A DNA stretch of 49,356 bases from Clostridia bacterium (GTDB lineage: Bacteria; Acidobacteriota; Terriglobia; Terriglobales; Acidobacteriaceae). A program made the position numbers and the translations under genes. The stretch lies in contig DATMYA010000046.1 in NCBI GenBank assembly GCA_035561135.1, positions 1 through 49,356 of the forward strand. Direction: 5' to 3'. Below the pieces are notes generated by a model. That model was not told the DNA's origin. It saw only the letters and a list, made by a program, of their open reading frames with translations, and did not search any database. Positions 42,269 through 49,135 of this stretch are shown here, one piece after another (within the stretch, counting starts at the first letter, position 1; each line of letters begins with the position of its first letter).

Positions 42269-42484
42269 CTACGCAGCGTTCTCGTTCTCGACTCTTTCGA
42301 TCTCGCGCAACAGTGCGCTTTCGACTCTCTTGCTACGGCGAGTCCCGGTTGCAACCTGGTAAACGTGCGATCGGGAGACACCCAGCCGTCCTGCGACGCG
42401 CGCGAAGATCCGCTGATACTTCAACGCGCGAGAAAACTTGCTATGCAGCGTGCTATCGTTTCGGGATACGGCGTTACGTGTCAT
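42269..42484 (-). CDS. Ner-like HTH protein, first gene of the early operon
   Basis: 71 residues. ALKYQRIFARVAGRLGVSRSHVYQVATGTRRSKRVESALLREIE is an HTH with the recognition helix RSHVYQVATG. In Mu, Ner turns down both early and repressor promoters. The ATG at 42484 lies inside the ATAACG-ATAG-CGTTAT operator dyad and has no Shine-Dalgarno sequence, which suggests leaderless or start-site-coupled translation. Divergent from the repressor. Confidence 0.75.
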   Translation of the reverse strand: MTRNAVSRNDSTLHSKFSRALKYQRIFARVAGRLGVSRSHVYQVATGTRRSKRVESALLREIERVENENAA

Positions 42485-42530
42485 AACGATAGCGTTATAA
42501 CTCTGGCGTTACGTAATGTCAATACCAAAA
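42471..42530. promoter_or_regulatory. Divergent early/repressor control region with operators
   Basis: GCGTTA occurs at 42471, 42492 and 42506. ATAACG and CGTTAT form a perfect dyad at 42483-42498 with a 4-bp spacer, covering the Ner-like start codon. TTACGTAA at 42509-42516 is an 8-bp palindrome. This is the expected switch region for the repressor and Ner-like protein. Confidence 0.75.
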
Positions 42531-42556
42531 TGCAGACTGGTGCGAGAAGAGTGTCG

Positions 42557-43312
42557 ATGCCCGAGTGGGCCTGCAAAATCAACGCACTGCGAACACGCCT
42601 CGGATTGAGCGGAACGCTGTTCGCCGCTCAGCTCGGCGTCTCCTCTATGGCGGTATCTCGCTGGGAGCGTGGACAGAACGAGCCGGCCGCAGATATCTAT
42701 CTGGCGATAGGCAAAATGGCGGGAGACCCCGACTGCTGGTACTTCTGGCAGCGTGCAGGCTTAACGATCGGAGACATACTCAAGGTTTTGCCCGACGCCC
42801 AAGGCAGGATGGTGAGCACCTCTAGCACCGTGAAGCTAGAGGTCATTCCGGCGCGAGGCGCAACCAGGGAATCGACCGGGACTAAGCTGAAGACTCAACC
42901 TGATCTGGTTGCTGTTGCACTGCTAAAGGATGCGGCAGCGGCCGGATCGCCTCGCCTGATCGACTCCGCGGCAGTGGAGGACGTGCTCGTATTCCGACGT
43001 CGCTCGATCCCCCATCCAGAGAGCACCATTTGTTTGCGTATTGCCGGCGAGTCGATGACTCCTATCCTTGAAGACGGATTCGTCGTCTGTGTCGATACGC
43101 ATGAGCAGGACCACTCGCATCTCTATAACGAGATGGTAGCTGCGCGCGACCCTGACGGCGGAGTCACCGTCAAGTGGCTGCGAAAGGTTGGGGCTGACGA
43201 CATGCTGATTGCGCAACACACGAGTCCTCGCTTCCCGCCGGTACTGCTGAGCCGCGAGCCGGGGTGGCGAATCATAGGCCGCGTTTTGTTCTGGATTGGA
43301 AGGCCGAAGTAA
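42557..43312 (+). CDS. Phage repressor with LexA/CI-type S24 autoprotease domain
   Basis: 251 residues from ATG 42557; ATG 42530 would add nine. The N terminus is an HTH_3 domain (INALRTRLGLSGTLFAAQLGVSSMAVSRWERGQNEPAADIYLAIGKMA). The C terminus is an S24 protease: Ser in AGESMTPIL is S166 and Lys in VTVKWLRK is K206. No clear Ala-Gly cleavage site was found between the domains, so SOS-induced self-cleavage is possible but not certain. It is probably the lysogeny repressor, binding the operators just upstream. The much longer open frame back to 42221 is not translated sequence. Confidence 0.88.
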   Translation: MPEWACKINALRTRLGLSGTLFAAQLGVSSMAVSRWERGQNEPAADIYLAIGKMAGDPDCWYFWQRAGLTIGDILKVLPDAQGRMVSTSSTVKLEVIPARGATRESTGTKLKTQPDLVAVALLKDAAAAGSPRLIDSAAVEDVLVFRRRSIPHPESTICLRIAGESMTPILEDGFVVCVDTHEQDHSHLYNEMVAARDPDGGVTVKWLRKVGADDMLIAQHTSPRFPPVLLSREPGWRIIGRVLFWIGRPK

Positions 43313-43322
43313 GGAGCGCTTG

Positions 43323-43619
43323 ATGAGAGACATAAAGAAGATCAACGCGATCTTCTACATCGTGCTGATCTCTGCCGCCGCGCTGACTTTGTTGCTAGTT
43401 GTTGAGCCGAATCAACTGCCAAGCCTGCCAGGATCAGCGGAGAAGCGAGCGCGTAAGGCGATTGCCGCCGCCGCGGACGCCTGCTCGACGGGCGACCGCC
43501 ACGAGCTGAGCCGCAGAGTGGTGGATGCACAGGCTGCAATCAGGGACGCAGGATACGAGCACAGCGACTTAGAGGCTGCGCTGAGCAATGAGCTCATTTT
43601 GCGCGGGTGTCGTTTGTGA
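43323..43619 (+). CDS. Small single-pass membrane protein after the repressor
   Basis: 98 residues from ATG 43323, with AAGGAG eight bases upstream and 10 bp from the repressor stop, so co-transcribed with it. A hydrophobic helix (INAIFYIVLISAAALTLLLVV) is followed by a soluble helical domain with two cysteines (DACST, RGCRL). Made in lysogens, it could act in superinfection immunity or exclusion; this is inference from position. Confidence 0.65.
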   Translation: MRDIKKINAIFYIVLISAAALTLLLVVEPNQLPSLPGSAEKRARKAIAAAADACSTGDRHELSRRVVDAQAAIRDAGYEHSDLEAALSNELILRGCRL

Positions 43620-43699
43620 ATCGGAGGGAGCTGCGGAGCGCGAAGCAAGTAATTGAATCGGCAGCGCTCGGTCCGAATTGACAATAACGCCGAACCAAC

Positions 43700-43724
43700 A
43701 AAAAGCCTGCGACGAATCGCAGGC
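43700..43724 (-). terminator. Rho-independent terminator for the leftward cassette
   Basis: GCCTGCGA and TCGCAGGC form an 8-bp stem with a 4-nt loop. On the minus strand the stem is followed by five T residues (A run at 43700-43704). It ends the two-gene unit that stops at 43747. Confidence 0.88.
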
Positions 43725-43746
43725 GTCGGTCGCAGAAGACCACCGA

Positions 43747-44190
43747 TCAGTCCTGCCTGACGATTTCCTCGAATATCAAGATTACTCGCACGAACCCCAG
43801 AACACTTACCCACAATGCGCAACACCACACAGCCAATAGGACTGCTTGTCCGAGGGATTGAAGCCGCGAAAAAAGAACGATACTGCAGGTACTGATCACT
43901 GCAAGTGCAAAGGACCACCGGACGGCAAAGAGAAGATAGTCAAAAACGTTCTGATGAATACCGAGCTCTCGCAAATCCATCAGTACGGGCTTGTCTTTGA
44001 AAGCTAGCAGAATAGAAATTGCAGTTCCGAGAAATCCGGCCACGATTGCGCTGACGTTCAGCATGGAAGCAAAAATGTCCTTCGCCTCCGCTGTCGTTAG
44101 ACCCAAAAATCGACAACCAAGATATCCCGTCGCTAACCCAAGCGGAAGCCCTGCTCCAATAGGGTAGTGCTCTTCAACGATCCGCTTCAT
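43747..44190 (-). CDS. Four-helix membrane protein of the leftward cassette
   Basis: 147 residues. Predicted membrane segments at about 10-29, 44-65, 84-107 and 112-137. Between helices 2 and 3 lies a short polar loop (KDKPVLMDLRELGIHQNVF). The C terminus is acidic (FEEIVRQD). Its ATG shares a base with the stop of the upstream gene, so the two are coupled. Base composition is more AT-rich than the phage early operon. Small multi-helix proteins paired with a soluble sensor are the usual effector type in abortive-infection systems. Function unproven. Confidence 0.8.
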   Translation of the reverse strand: MKRIVEEHYPIGAGLPLGLATGYLGCRFLGLTTAEAKDIFASMLNVSAIVAGFLGTAISILLAFKDKPVLMDLRELGIHQNVFDYLLFAVRWSFALAVISTCSIVLFSRLQSLGQAVLLAVWCCALWVSVLGFVRVILIFEEIVRQD

Positions 44191-45095
44191 TAGTCCTCCG
44201 GCAAATGCTTCGCCAGTTTAAACACTTTATCTTTTTGACGCGCCCATATTCGCCTCAGTGCTCCCCTTCTTTCTTCGGAGCTAATCGTCCGGTCCACACC
44301 AGCGTTGACCTTTTCCTCATCGCGAAGTCTGTTCTCGATGAGATTAAGATAAAAGCTTGTCTTCTCTTCGTCATCAAATCCGGTGACAGCAATTTTGTCC
44401 ACCGGAACACTCCCATTTCGACGTAACCGCCACCATTCGCGAATAAAGCCAAGTGCGGCGTCTCGCGGAAGCATCTCTTTTCTGCCTTCTGTTCCAAAAA
44501 CGAAGGTTGCCACAGGCGCGACCAAGTGTTTGCGGCTTTTAAGTGCGCTGATTACTGCTGCATCATTGGATACGTTGATACTGCCGGTTATTGGCCCGGC
44601 AAGTTTCACCTCAACTCTTTTTACGCGCTTTGCAGAAAATACACGACTCACAACATCCGGTTCAGGAAGCGGGTCGAGATTGAAAGCTGATAAATCGAAC
44701 ATTTGCGCAAAGAACTTCGCAAACGCGGTGGCACCGATAGAGAGACGATTTTCTTCCAGCACCAGCGTTTTGGTCGGAAGGTGGTACAGAAACGCTCCGC
44801 GCTCTCCAGTGCCTTCGTCCACTCTGAGCTCCAACACTTCGAGGGGCCGATCGATTGCACCTTTTTCAGGCACTATCTCCATCCTTAGCCGCGCCATCTC
44901 CCCTTCGATGCAGTCGGATTCAGCCCAGGTCCCATAACGCTCAAGACGCGCGTACTGTCCTTCCTCTAGAGCGACAGTGGTGGATGCCCTGAAGCCGCGG
45001 CGATGCAGTTCTGCAGCTAGATCCGGAAAATTCTTTTTATCAGGAAGACTGAGCTTATAAAAACCTGCTTTTAGTTTCTTACTGTAGACAGCCAT
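44190..45095 (-). CDS. Soluble partner protein of the leftward cassette
   Basis: 301 residues. Strands and helices alternate: KAGFYKLSLP at the start, GEMARLRMEIVPEKGAIDRPLEVLELRVDEG, then AFLYHLPTKTLVLEENRLSIGATAFAKFFAQMF, and a C-terminal Lys/Arg-rich tail (RIWARQKDKVFKLAKHLPED). The middle (xxFLYxxxTKxLVLxENRxSIGxxAF) is reminiscent of the DUF6731-type proteins I recall from mobile elements, but that is memory, not a search. No HEPN, NTPase or nuclease motif is seen. Together with the membrane protein it makes a self-contained, separately transcribed unit. Confidence 0.7.
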   Translation of the reverse strand: MAVYSKKLKAGFYKLSLPDKKNFPDLAAELHRRGFRASTTVALEEGQYARLERYGTWAESDCIEGEMARLRMEIVPEKGAIDRPLEVLELRVDEGTGERGAFLYHLPTKTLVLEENRLSIGATAFAKFFAQMFDLSAFNLDPLPEPDVVSRVFSAKRVKRVEVKLAGPITGSINVSNDAAVISALKSRKHLVAPVATFVFGTEGRKEMLPRDAALGFIREWWRLRRNGSVPVDKIAVTGFDDEEKTSFYLNLIENRLRDEEKVNAGVDRTISSEERRGALRRIWARQKDKVFKLAKHLPED

Positions 45096-45210
45096 TCACA
45101 CCTCTTGTGGATTGGAGTCACTACATCTAGCAGGGGGAGAGGAGTAGAACCGTAGCACTCGGAATATGCGCAAACAAGCACATTCGCAATGGAGTCTCCG
45201 AACTGGCAAA

Positions 45211-45266
45211 ACTAACTAAATTAACCAAATTGAGCACGAATTCACCGGCCGTCGCGGTATTACTGC
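45211..45266 (+). repeat. KLTKLTKL-type upstream element, copy A
   Basis: Aligns over about 55 bp with 47637-47691 at roughly 75% identity. Most differences are at third codon positions of a frame reading KLTKLTKL(S/A)T, so the resemblance is stronger as protein than as DNA. Both copies lie just upstream of rightward genes (tail-fibre-like and endolysin). Confidence 0.55.
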
Positions 45267-45271
45267 GGGCC

Positions 45272-47317
45272 ATGAACACTCGTGATGCTGCCCCGTGGTC
45301 GCTGCGCAAGAAACTGCTATTCGCAGTAGGCATACTGATCCTCTTACTGTGGCCGATCGCCCTGGTAATCCCAGCGCGCGCCGATGTCGTGGTGACCGGC
45401 AACATCAAGTCGCTGCTCACGAAGCCGGTTGCGTCGCGAGCCTACGTCCGGGCAAAGCTCGAAAACTGTACAGCCGGGCCGAAGGCGCTTGGCGTACTGC
45501 TCGACACCACGCACGACAATCAGGTTGAGCCGGACGCGGCCGGCAACTTCACAATTACGCTCTATCGCAACGATACCGAGATCGACTGCGACGGCGCGTA
45601 CGTGAGCACGTACGAGATCTCCATCGTCAGCAACGGCCGCACCGCCTGGAAGAAGAGCTACATCTTCAACACGGCGACCGCAGATCTCGCAACCTATCCG
45701 TCACTGGCAACGACTCCACCCTCGCCGGCCGCGAACTACGCGCGCCGCAACGGCGACAACGTCTTCAGCGGCGTGCAGGACTTCCGGGGAGCAACGCTGC
45801 TGGGCGTAACCGCCCTGTCCAGTTCTGTCGAGTGGGAAAATGTGCTGAACAAACCGGCAACGTTCGTTCCGGCCATGCACGTACACCTCAAGGCGGACAT
45901 CATTGATCTTCCCGCGCTGGCCACAGTAGCGACTTCGGGCAGCTACAACGATCTAAGCAACAAGCCGACGATCCCAGCGCCATACACGTTGCCGCCGGCC
46001 TCGGCCGACGCGCTCGGCGGAGTGCGCGCGACGGATTGCTCGCTGCTGGGCGCTTCGTACTTTATCCAGACAATTAATTTCGATGGCACCGAGACCTGCG
46101 TTCAGGCGGCGACAGGGAGTGTGGCCGATTGGAACACTCTGCTCAACAAGCCGCCGCTCGGAACAATCGCATCGCACGCGGCGAGCGAGTATCAGGCGGC
46201 CGGCAGCTACGAGCCAGCGAACGCCAACATTCAGGCGCACGTTGCATCGTTCAGCAATCCGCACTCGGTGACGAAGGCGCAAGTCGGCCTGGGCAACGTC
46301 GATAACACTTCCGACGCGGCGAAGCCCATCTCGACAGCCACACAAACGGCGCTCGCCACTAAGGCCGACAAAGCGTCAATCATTGGAGCGGCAAAAACAA
46401 AGATCACGTACAACGCGCAAGGCATCGTCACGGCAGGCGCGGACGCTACCACGGCGGACATCGCTGACTGGCTCGACAAACGCTACGTCTCGGATGCTCA
46501 GCGCACCGTGCTCACCAATACCAGCGGCTCGAACACGGGCGACGAAACAATTGCGACCATCAAGACGAAGCTCGGCATCACGACGTTGAGCGGTTCCAAC
46601 ACTGGCGACCAGGACCTCTCCGGGCTGGTGACGAAAACGACGACGGTAGCCGGCAAGCCTCTAAGCGGAAACATCGCCCTAGTAGCGTCTGATGTGGGAT
46701 CGCTGGCAGACCCAGCGGCGAACGGGATCGTAAAGCGCACCGCAGCAAACACTACGGCGGCTGCTGTAGCGGCGGATGTTGTTGCCATCTTTGGCAGCGG
46801 GGCGTGCGCCGGATATCTCAAGAGCGATGGCGCGTGTGACACTCCATCCGGCGGAGGCACGACGCCGCTTACCGCGTATGAGTGGGGAGATCGCGTAGGC
46901 ACCCTTGGATTCACCTCAAATCAGACGCGCTGGTACGGCATAAACCTGCCCGTAAGTATCGCAGTGAGCAAAGTCGCGGTGTACGTGACAACGATCGATG
47001 CGACCGGGACCTATCGATTTGCGATCTACAACAGTGCAGGAGTGCGGGTACTGACGACTGCGGCACAAACTCTCCCGGCGACAGGAAACGTAGAGATCAG
47101 TTTTTCGGAAGGCCTGACCACGCTACCCGCTGGCAAATATCGGTTTGCGCTCTCGTCCGCTTCGTCTACCGCCGCAATTGCGGCGACTAACTCAACAAAG
47201 TGGAGTTTCGGCAGCGGGTTGGTCAACGCCTCCGCCACTCCAGCTGCGTCGTTCAGTCCGCCGGCTGATGCCTGGACAGGTACTGGCGTGCTTCCGTACG
47301 TGGTGCTCTATCAGTGA
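45272..47317 (+). CDS. Tail-fibre-like protein with N-terminal signal peptide
   Basis: 681 residues from ATG 45272; the frame is open upstream (TTG 45230). WSLRKKLLFAVGILILLLWPIALVIPARA is a clear signal peptide/anchor, which is not expected in a tail fibre. Residues about 45-140 are a beta-sandwich-like domain. The middle has typical fibre repeats: WENVLNKPATFVPAMHVHLKADI, VGLGNVDNTSDAAKP and two GSNTGD(E/Q) units. The C terminus (WYGINLPVSIAVSKVAVYVTTIDATGTYRFAIYNSAG) looks like a receptor-binding beta domain. Either an unusual fibre made with a cleaved leader or a phage-encoded surface adhesin. Confidence 0.7.
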   Translation: MNTRDAAPWSLRKKLLFAVGILILLLWPIALVIPARADVVVTGNIKSLLTKPVASRAYVRAKLENCTAGPKALGVLLDTTHDNQVEPDAAGNFTITLYRNDTEIDCDGAYVSTYEISIVSNGRTAWKKSYIFNTATADLATYPSLATTPPSPAANYARRNGDNVFSGVQDFRGATLLGVTALSSSVEWENVLNKPATFVPAMHVHLKADIIDLPALATVATSGSYNDLSNKPTIPAPYTLPPASADALGGVRATDCSLLGASYFIQTINFDGTETCVQAATGSVADWNTLLNKPPLGTIASHAASEYQAAGSYEPANANIQAHVASFSNPHSVTKAQVGLGNVDNTSDAAKPISTATQTALATKADKASIIGAAKTKITYNAQGIVTAGADATTADIADWLDKRYVSDAQRTVLTNTSGSNTGDETIATIKTKLGITTLSGSNTGDQDLSGLVTKTTTVAGKPLSGNIALVASDVGSLADPAANGIVKRTAANTTAAAVAADVVAIFGSGACAGYLKSDGACDTPSGGGTTPLTAYEWGDRVGTLGFTSNQTRWYGINLPVSIAVSKVAVYVTTIDATGTYRFAIYNSAGVRVLTTAAQTLPATGNVEISFSEGLTTLPAGKYRFALSSASSTAAIAATNSTKWSFGSGLVNASATPAASFSPPADAWTGTGVLPYVVLYQ

Positions 47318-47340
47318 GACGCGTCGAAACAGGCACCATC

Positions 47341-47532
47341 ATGGTCGGCCGCACTCGCTGGTACTACGCCATGATCGATGTGCCAGAGATTCCTCCGTTG
47401 GACCACGCTTGTGGGCCTGATTGCGCGTGCTGGAATGAGCCTCGCAAGGCCAAGACTGCGCGGCCTAAGAAGACCACCAATCGCAATCGTTCTGGGCCGA
47501 CAGCGCGGCCGTTGGATCGGGAGGGTGTGTGA
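47341..47532 (+). CDS. Small Cys-containing phage protein
   Basis: 63 residues from ATG 47341; GTG 47314 overlapping the fibre stop (GTGA) is the alternative. HACGPDCACWNEP is a tight CxxxCxC cluster and the C-terminal half is basic (RKAKTARPKKTTNRNRSG). Function unknown. Confidence 0.5.
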   Translation: MVGRTRWYYAMIDVPEIPPLDHACGPDCACWNEPRKAKTARPKKTTNRNRSGPTARPLDREGV

Positions 47533-47596
47533 TTCCAATGTTCGCAACTTTCAGAAATTATTTTTGGTCCTAAGACGTGATCGCAGATCGAACCCC

Positions 47597-47621
47597 CGGC
47601 GTCCATAGAGGCGCCGTTTTT
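47597..47621 (+). terminator. Rho-independent terminator after the fibre unit
   Basis: CGGCG and CGCCG pair (extended by a T-G and a C-G pair) and are followed by five T residues. It precedes the endolysin unit, which must therefore have its own promoter between 47622 and 47714. Confidence 0.65.
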
Positions 47622-47636
47622 ATTACCTCAAAGAAA

Positions 47637-47691
47637 ACTCACCAAACTAACCAAACTCGCCACGACATTGCCGCCCGTCGCCGTACTCTGC
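47637..47691 (+). repeat. KLTKLTKL-type upstream element, copy B
   Basis: Second copy of the element at 45211-45266, 22 bp before the endolysin start. In the matching frame it reads KLTKLTKLATTLPPVAVL, out of frame with the endolysin. Confidence 0.55.
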
Positions 47692-47713
47692 ACCCGTTGG
47701 ACAAAGAGCGCAG

Positions 47714-48196
47714 ATGACCCGAAAAGAAAAACTCGACTTAGTTACAAAGTTCGGTGCTGCGGCACGCGCGACCCAGAAGGAATACGGCGTTCCGGCCTCG
47801 ATCACCGTCGCCCAGGCAATTCTGGAATCTTCGTGGGGGCAGTCCGAACTCGCACGCGAAGGCAACAACTATTTCGGGATTAAGGCTCGCGCGGGCGAGG
47901 AGTACTGCGAGTTCGACACCACGGAATATGTCGCTGGCGTTGCCGGTCGCGAGCGCGCAAAATTTCGCAAGTTTCGCTCCATGCAAGAGTCTTTCGACGG
48001 ACACGCACGGCTGCTGTCGTGCGCGGATCGCTATCAACCGGCGATGGCCGTCAAGAACGATCCCCTGGCGTTCGCGCTGCAGCTCAAGCTGTGCGGTTAC
48101 GCAACCGACCCGAAGTATCCGCAAAAACTCACGGCCCTTATCCACCAGTACAACCTCACGAGTTTCGACGCCGCCGGGGAGGCGGCCACGGCATGA
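47714..48196 (+). CDS. GH73 endolysin (N-acetylglucosaminidase)
   Basis: 160 residues. FGAAARATQKEYGVPASITVAQAILESSWGQSELAREGNNYFGIKA is the GH73/FlgJ domain, with catalytic Glu at E38 in AILESSWG. Such enzymes cleave the GlcNAc-MurNAc bond of peptidoglycan and lyse the host at the end of the phage cycle. There is no signal peptide, so release depends on the membrane proteins downstream. The stop overlaps the next start (ATGA). Confidence 0.9.
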   Translation: MTRKEKLDLVTKFGAAARATQKEYGVPASITVAQAILESSWGQSELAREGNNYFGIKARAGEEYCEFDTTEYVAGVAGRERAKFRKFRSMQESFDGHARLLSCADRYQPAMAVKNDPLAFALQLKLCGYATDPKYPQKLTALIHQYNLTSFDAAGEAATA

Positions 48197-48660
48197 CGAA
48201 ACATCTATACCGCCGCGCAGTAGCTCCGCTGTTGATCGTGTTGTGTATGGCAGCTGCGCTTTCAACGGTCGCGTGCGATGACGCGGACAAACACAGGGCA
48301 GCGCAGGCAGCCGCAGGGGTTGCATCCGGACTGTCCGCCCTGGAGGCGGAAGCGGAAGCGCTTTACCACGCGGGAGCGATCGACAAGCAAGAGGCGATTG
48401 TGCTCGTTCTCGGCATCTCCGACCTGACGCGCGTTAACGACCAGTACGTTGAGCAGCTGCGATCGTTTTCGACGCTCGACACTAGCAACCGGCAGGTGGT
48501 CGTCAATTGGCTCGCCGAGATGACGCGCTCTGTGGATGCGCTGAACAACGAGGGCGTACTCAGAGTTAAGAATCCCGCGTCCAGGGCAAAACTTGCCGCA
48601 TACATCGCGGCGGTGCGCAGTTCACTGGGGATTGTGTCCACGCTGACAGGAGCGAAATGA
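48193..48660 (+). CDS. Lipoprotein-like lysis-cassette protein
   Basis: 155 residues. A hydrophobic N terminus (APLLIVLCMAAALSTVAC) ends in a lipobox-like VAC, with a possible lipidated cysteine. The rest is helical (GLSALEAEAEALYHAG, YVEQLRSFSTLDTSNRQVVVNWLAEMTRSVDAL). It lies between endolysin and a 58-residue gene with 4-bp overlaps, as expected for a lysis cassette. It could be a spanin-like outer membrane component, but the length exceeds Rz1. Confidence 0.65.
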   Translation: MTKHLYRRAVAPLLIVLCMAAALSTVACDDADKHRAAQAAAGVASGLSALEAEAEALYHAGAIDKQEAIVLVLGISDLTRVNDQYVEQLRSFSTLDTSNRQVVVNWLAEMTRSVDALNNEGVLRVKNPASRAKLAAYIAAVRSSLGIVSTLTGAK

Positions 48661-48833
48661 ACCCACAACTGGTTGCAGTCACACTCGAATCGCTGGTCGC
48701 GCTGACAAAGCTGTTGGCCGAACTGAAACAGGCATCCGGCATGACGGATGAGCAGCTCCTGGATTTTGCCGGAACCAAGGGCGCAGAGACCAGGGCGGCG
48801 GCAGAGAACTTCATCGCCACCTTGCGAACTTAA
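48657..48833 (+). CDS. Small helical phage protein
   Basis: 58 residues from ATG 48657, overlapping the previous stop (ATGA). The sequence is a helical hairpin-like stretch (LVAVTLESLVALTKLLAELKQASGMTDEQLLDFAGTKGAETRAAAENFIATL) with no membrane helix or cysteine. Function unknown. Confidence 0.6.
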   Translation: MNPQLVAVTLESLVALTKLLAELKQASGMTDEQLLDFAGTKGAETRAAAENFIATLRT

Positions 48834-49135
48834 CTGGCTTGCCCAAAGTAGCGGGCACTCTGTGAAAGGAACGCGGAGATTGCCAGGGCCATCCCGCCGA
48901 TCGGTCAACCAGCCTTTCGGCGGGAATGAAAAGCGGCAGGCGATAGCACGGTAAGTGAAGCAGGGCAAGTAGTTAGTTGGTTACGTGGCGTAGAAACGCG
49001 CCACGTTGCCCCAGGAGCCAAAGCAGGGCTCAGGAGTACGGCTATATCGGCTGTGGAGGTTTCACAGGGGCTGTAAACGCGAAATTCGGCTACTCGGGAC
49101 GGGTTGGCTTAGGCGAATTGGGGTTTGGAGGCGGC
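48834..49135 (+). other. Structured gap before the holin-like gene, 302 bp
   Basis: CCCGCCGA (48893-48900) pairs with TCGGCGGG (48917-48924), and ACGTGGCG (48983-48990) with CGCCACGT (48999-49006). After 48975 one frame is open and Gly-rich, joining the next gene (GYIGCGGFTGAV, GYSGRVGLGELGFGGG), so an N-terminal extension is possible. A regulatory RNA is an alternative. Confidence 0.4.

Noticed and set aside
42221..42556. Upstream part of the long frame leading into the repressor
   Set aside because: It crosses the operator region and the Ner-like gene on the other strand. Protein-like sequence begins only at the HTH.
47585..47615. Possible tRNA 3' end on the minus strand (GGGGGTTCGATC)
   Set aside because: No acceptor, D or anticodon arms can be built around it; the hairpin and T run fit a terminator better.
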